From contig JBKPSZ010000281.1 in assembly GCA_046735265.1 (NCBI GenBank), positions 1 through 6,281 on the forward strand: DNA of 6,281 bases. Direction: 5' to 3'. The stretch is from DATBFU01 sp046735265 (GTDB lineage Bacteria > Acidobacteriota > Thermoanaerobaculia > UBA5066 > Gp7-AA6). The notes beneath the pieces are model-generated. The model was not told the origin of the DNA. It did not search any database and saw only the letters and a list, made by a program, of their open reading frames with translations. Shown here piece by piece: positions 4,395-6,281 of this stretch. Both the position numbers and the translations under genes were made by a program. Numbering within the stretch: the stretch's first letter is position 1; every line of letters starts with the position of its first letter.

Positions 4395-6281
4395 ATGCCG
4401 AAGCTCGGACTCTTCGGAGGCGGAATCCCCTCGCGCGAGACGCGCGGATCGAAGAAGCGCGCCCCGGCGCCCGAGGAGAAGAAAAAGAAGGCGCCTCCCC
4501 TCTCGGAAATCGTCAAGGACGCGCGAGAGCTGGTCGTCGCCCGCAAGGGCCGGCTGATCCTCGGGCTGGCGCTCCTGCTCGCGAACCGGATCGCGGGGCT
4601 CGTGCTCCCCGGCACGACGAAGTTTCTGTTGGACGAGGTCATCGGCAAGGGCCACCGGGAGCTGCTCGGACGCCTGGTCCTCGCGGCCGGAGGCGCCACC
4701 CTCATCCAGGCGGTGACTTCGTTCGCGCTCTCGCAGGTCCTCGGAAAGGCCGCGCAGCGCTCCATCACCGAGTTGCGCCGATCCGTCCAGCGCCACGTCG
4801 GACGCCTCTCCGTGTCCTATTTCGACCAGACGAAGGTCGGCGTCCTCCTCTCCCGCGTGATGACCGACGCCGAGGGAATCCGGAATCTCGTCGGAACGGG
4901 CCTGGTCGAGGTGCTCGGAGGCCTCGTGACGGCCGTGCTCGCCCTCGGAATCCTCTTCTATCTGAACGTCAAGCTCACGCTCGTGGCGCTCGCGGTTCTG
5001 TCGCTCTTCTCGGTCGTCCTGCTGTACGCGTTCAAGACGCTGCGGCCCCTCTTCCGCGAGCGCTCCCGGATCAACGCAGAAGTCTCCGGCCGGCTGACCG
5101 AATCCTTTTCGGGGATCCGCGTGGTCAAGGCGTATCGGGCCGAAAGGCGCGAGGCGCTCGTGTTCTCTCAGGGAGTCCACCGCCTCTTCCGCAACGTCGC
5201 GAAGACGATGACCGGTTTCGCGGCCGTGTCGGGATTCTCGACGCTGCTCCTGGGCGTCGTCGGCGTTGCGATCCTCTGGATCGGCGCGCACGACGTGCTC
5301 GCGGGCCGCATGACGATCGGGTCGTTTTTCTCGTTCACGCTGTACCTCGGCCTCCTCGTGGGGCCGGTGGTCCAGATCGTCTCGATCGGAAGCCAGATCA
5401 CGGAAGCCTTCGCCGGTCTCGAGCGCATCCGCGAGATCCGCGACGAGCTCGCCGAAGACTCGGGAGACGACGCCCGGCAACCGCTCCCTCCCCTTCGGGG
5501 CCGCGTCGAATTCGAGGACGTCCATTTCGAATATCAGCCCGGGGTTCCCGTGATCCGGGGGATCTCCTTCACCGCCGAGCGCGGCACGTCCACGGCTCTG
5601 GTGGGGTCGTCCGGTTCCGGAAAGAGCACGCTGATCGGGCTCGTCGCCGCTTTCTACCGGCCCACGGCCGGTCGGATCCTCGTCGACGGCCGGGACCTCT
5701 CGACCGTGCGCCTCGCCGACTATCGGTCGCAGCTCGGGGTCGTCCTCCAGGACAACTTCCTCTTCGACGGAACGGTCTTCGAGAACATCGCCTACGCCCG
5801 ACCCGACGCCTCTCCGGAGGACGTCCGGAGGGCGGCGGCGATCGCGCGCTGCGACGACTTCGTCGAGAAGCTCCCCGACGGCTATGACACGGTCGTCGGC
5901 GAGCGGGGAGTCAAGCTCTCGGGCGGCCAGCGGCAGCGGGTCGCGATCGCGCGCGCGATCCTCGCGGATCCCCGCATTCTGATCCTGGACGAGGCGACGT
6001 CGTCGCTCGACAGCGAGAGCGAGGCCGCCATCCAGGAGGGTCTGACGGAGCTCATGAAGGGACGCACGACGTTCGTCATCGCGCATCGCCTCTCCACTAT
6101 CCGGCGAGCCGACACGATCCTCGTCGTCGAAGGCGGCCTCGTCGTCGAGCGCGGACGCCACGAAGAGCTCCTCGCGAGAGGGGGACGGTACGCCGAGCTC
6201 TATGAGAGCCAGTACGGGCTCGAGGCGAACCTCTTCCGCAACCCGGGTGAAACCGAACCGACTGCCGAGGAGACGCCGGCG
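4395..6281 (+). CDS. MsbA-type ABC exporter half-transporter (membrane and ATPase domains fused; 3' end beyond window)
   Basis: An inner-membrane ABC exporter acting as a dimer, using ATP to move a lipid, lipid-linked molecule or drug outward; the substrate cannot be told. The 629 residues visible begin with a basic, lysine-rich cytoplasmic tail (1-50), then six membrane helices over about 52-340. The ATPase domain starts near 370 with A-loop Tyr380, Walker A G-S-S-G-S-G-K-S-T (404-412), Q-loop Gln452, signature L-S-G-G-Q (508-512), Walker B I-L-I-L-D-E (528-533) with catalytic Glu533, D-loop S-L-D (537-539) and switch His564. All ATPase motifs are intact. Core length fits the usual 580-600 residues plus the extra N-terminal tail and an acidic, proline-containing C-terminal tail that runs off the edge. 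ATG at 4395 is the only start after an in-frame TAG at 4329-4331; GGAAGG at 4379-4384 is a moderate Shine-Dalgarno ten bases away. It is divergent from the ArsR-like gene. Confidence 0.95.
   Translation, partial: MPKLGLFGGGIPSRETRGSKKRAPAPEEKKKKAPPLSEIVKDARELVVARKGRLILGLALLLANRIAGLVLPGTTKFLLDEVIGKGHRELLGRLVLAAGGATLIQAVTSFALSQVLGKAAQRSITELRRSVQRHVGRLSVSYFDQTKVGVLLSRVMTDAEGIRNLVGTGLVEVLGGLVTAVLALGILFYLNVKLTLVALAVLSLFSVVLLYAFKTLRPLFRERSRINAEVSGRLTESFSGIRVVKAYRAERREALVFSQGVHRLFRNVAKTMTGFAAVSGFSTLLLGVVGVAILWIGAHDVLAGRMTIGSFFSFTLYLGLLVGPVVQIVSIGSQITEAFAGLERIREIRDELAEDSGDDARQPLPPLRGRVEFEDVHFEYQPGVPVIRGISFTAERGTSTALVGSSGSGKSTLIGLVAAFYRPTAGRILVDGRDLSTVRLADYRSQLGVVLQDNFLFDGTVFENIAYARPDASPEDVRRAAAIARCDDFVEKLPDGYDTVVGERGVKLSGGQRQRVAIARAILADPRILILDEATSSLDSESEAAIQEGLTELMKGRTTFVIAHRLSTIRRADTILVVEGGLVVERGRHEELLARGGRYAELYESQYGLEANLFRNPGETEPTAEETPA

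Noticed and set aside
4296..6161. A 621-codon open frame on the minus strand antisense to the ABC exporter.
   Set aside because: It mirrors the exporter, whose ATPase motifs are all intact. The translation is a low-complexity mix of Arg, Asp, Glu and Leu, as expected from the reverse strand of GC3-biased coding DNA.
1..6281. A defence system, biosynthetic cluster, CRISPR array, tRNA or insertion sequence.
   Set aside because: I read both strands and saw no repeats, transposase, nuclease, tRNA-like fold or cluster enzymes; the desaturase, acetyltransferase, methyltransferase and exporter do not form a known pathway together.

Overview
The window is GC-rich bacterial DNA, tightly packed and strongly biased to G/C at third codon positions. 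It holds seven protein-coding genes and no RNA genes, mobile elements or CRISPR arrays that I can see. The gene families and their style (an acyl-CoA-type desaturase, a compact 185-residue unknown membrane protein family, a leaderless ArsR-type regulator) fit an uncultured, environmental high-GC Gram-negative lineage such as Acidobacteriota or a deltaproteobacterial relative. That placement is inference from general familiarity and is not secure.

Left block (1-2130, minus strand): a fatty acyl desaturase with an unusual C-terminal coiled-coil-like extension, then a four-helix membrane protein of unknown function, then a YvlD/holin-4-like small membrane protein cut by the left edge. Gaps of 68 and 6 bases and good Shine-Dalgarno sites suggest one transcript. 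All three products are expected to sit in or act on the membrane.

Middle block (2195-3554, plus strand): a small GNAT acetyltransferase, divergent from the desaturase across 64 bases, then a class I SAM-dependent methyltransferase. The 172-base gap between them has a promoter-like extended -10 and a strong GC stem-loop, so they may be separate transcripts.

Right block: an ArsR-like winged-helix regulator (minus, ending 35 bases from the methyltransferase stop) is divergent from a nearly complete MsbA-type ABC exporter half-transporter (plus, open at the right edge). The 178-base gap between them begins with the only clearly AT-rich stretch of the window. It has a perfect -35 box placed so that the regulator's mRNA would start at, or within two bases of, its ATG. 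This moves the regulator's start nine codons in from the longest reading frame. The regulator may control itself and perhaps the exporter.

I found no convincing new system. The observations most worth checking are the leaderless regulator promoter with its small palindrome, the desaturase C-terminal extension, the conserved unknown membrane protein between desaturase and holin-like protein, and the leader stem-loop ahead of the methyltransferase.
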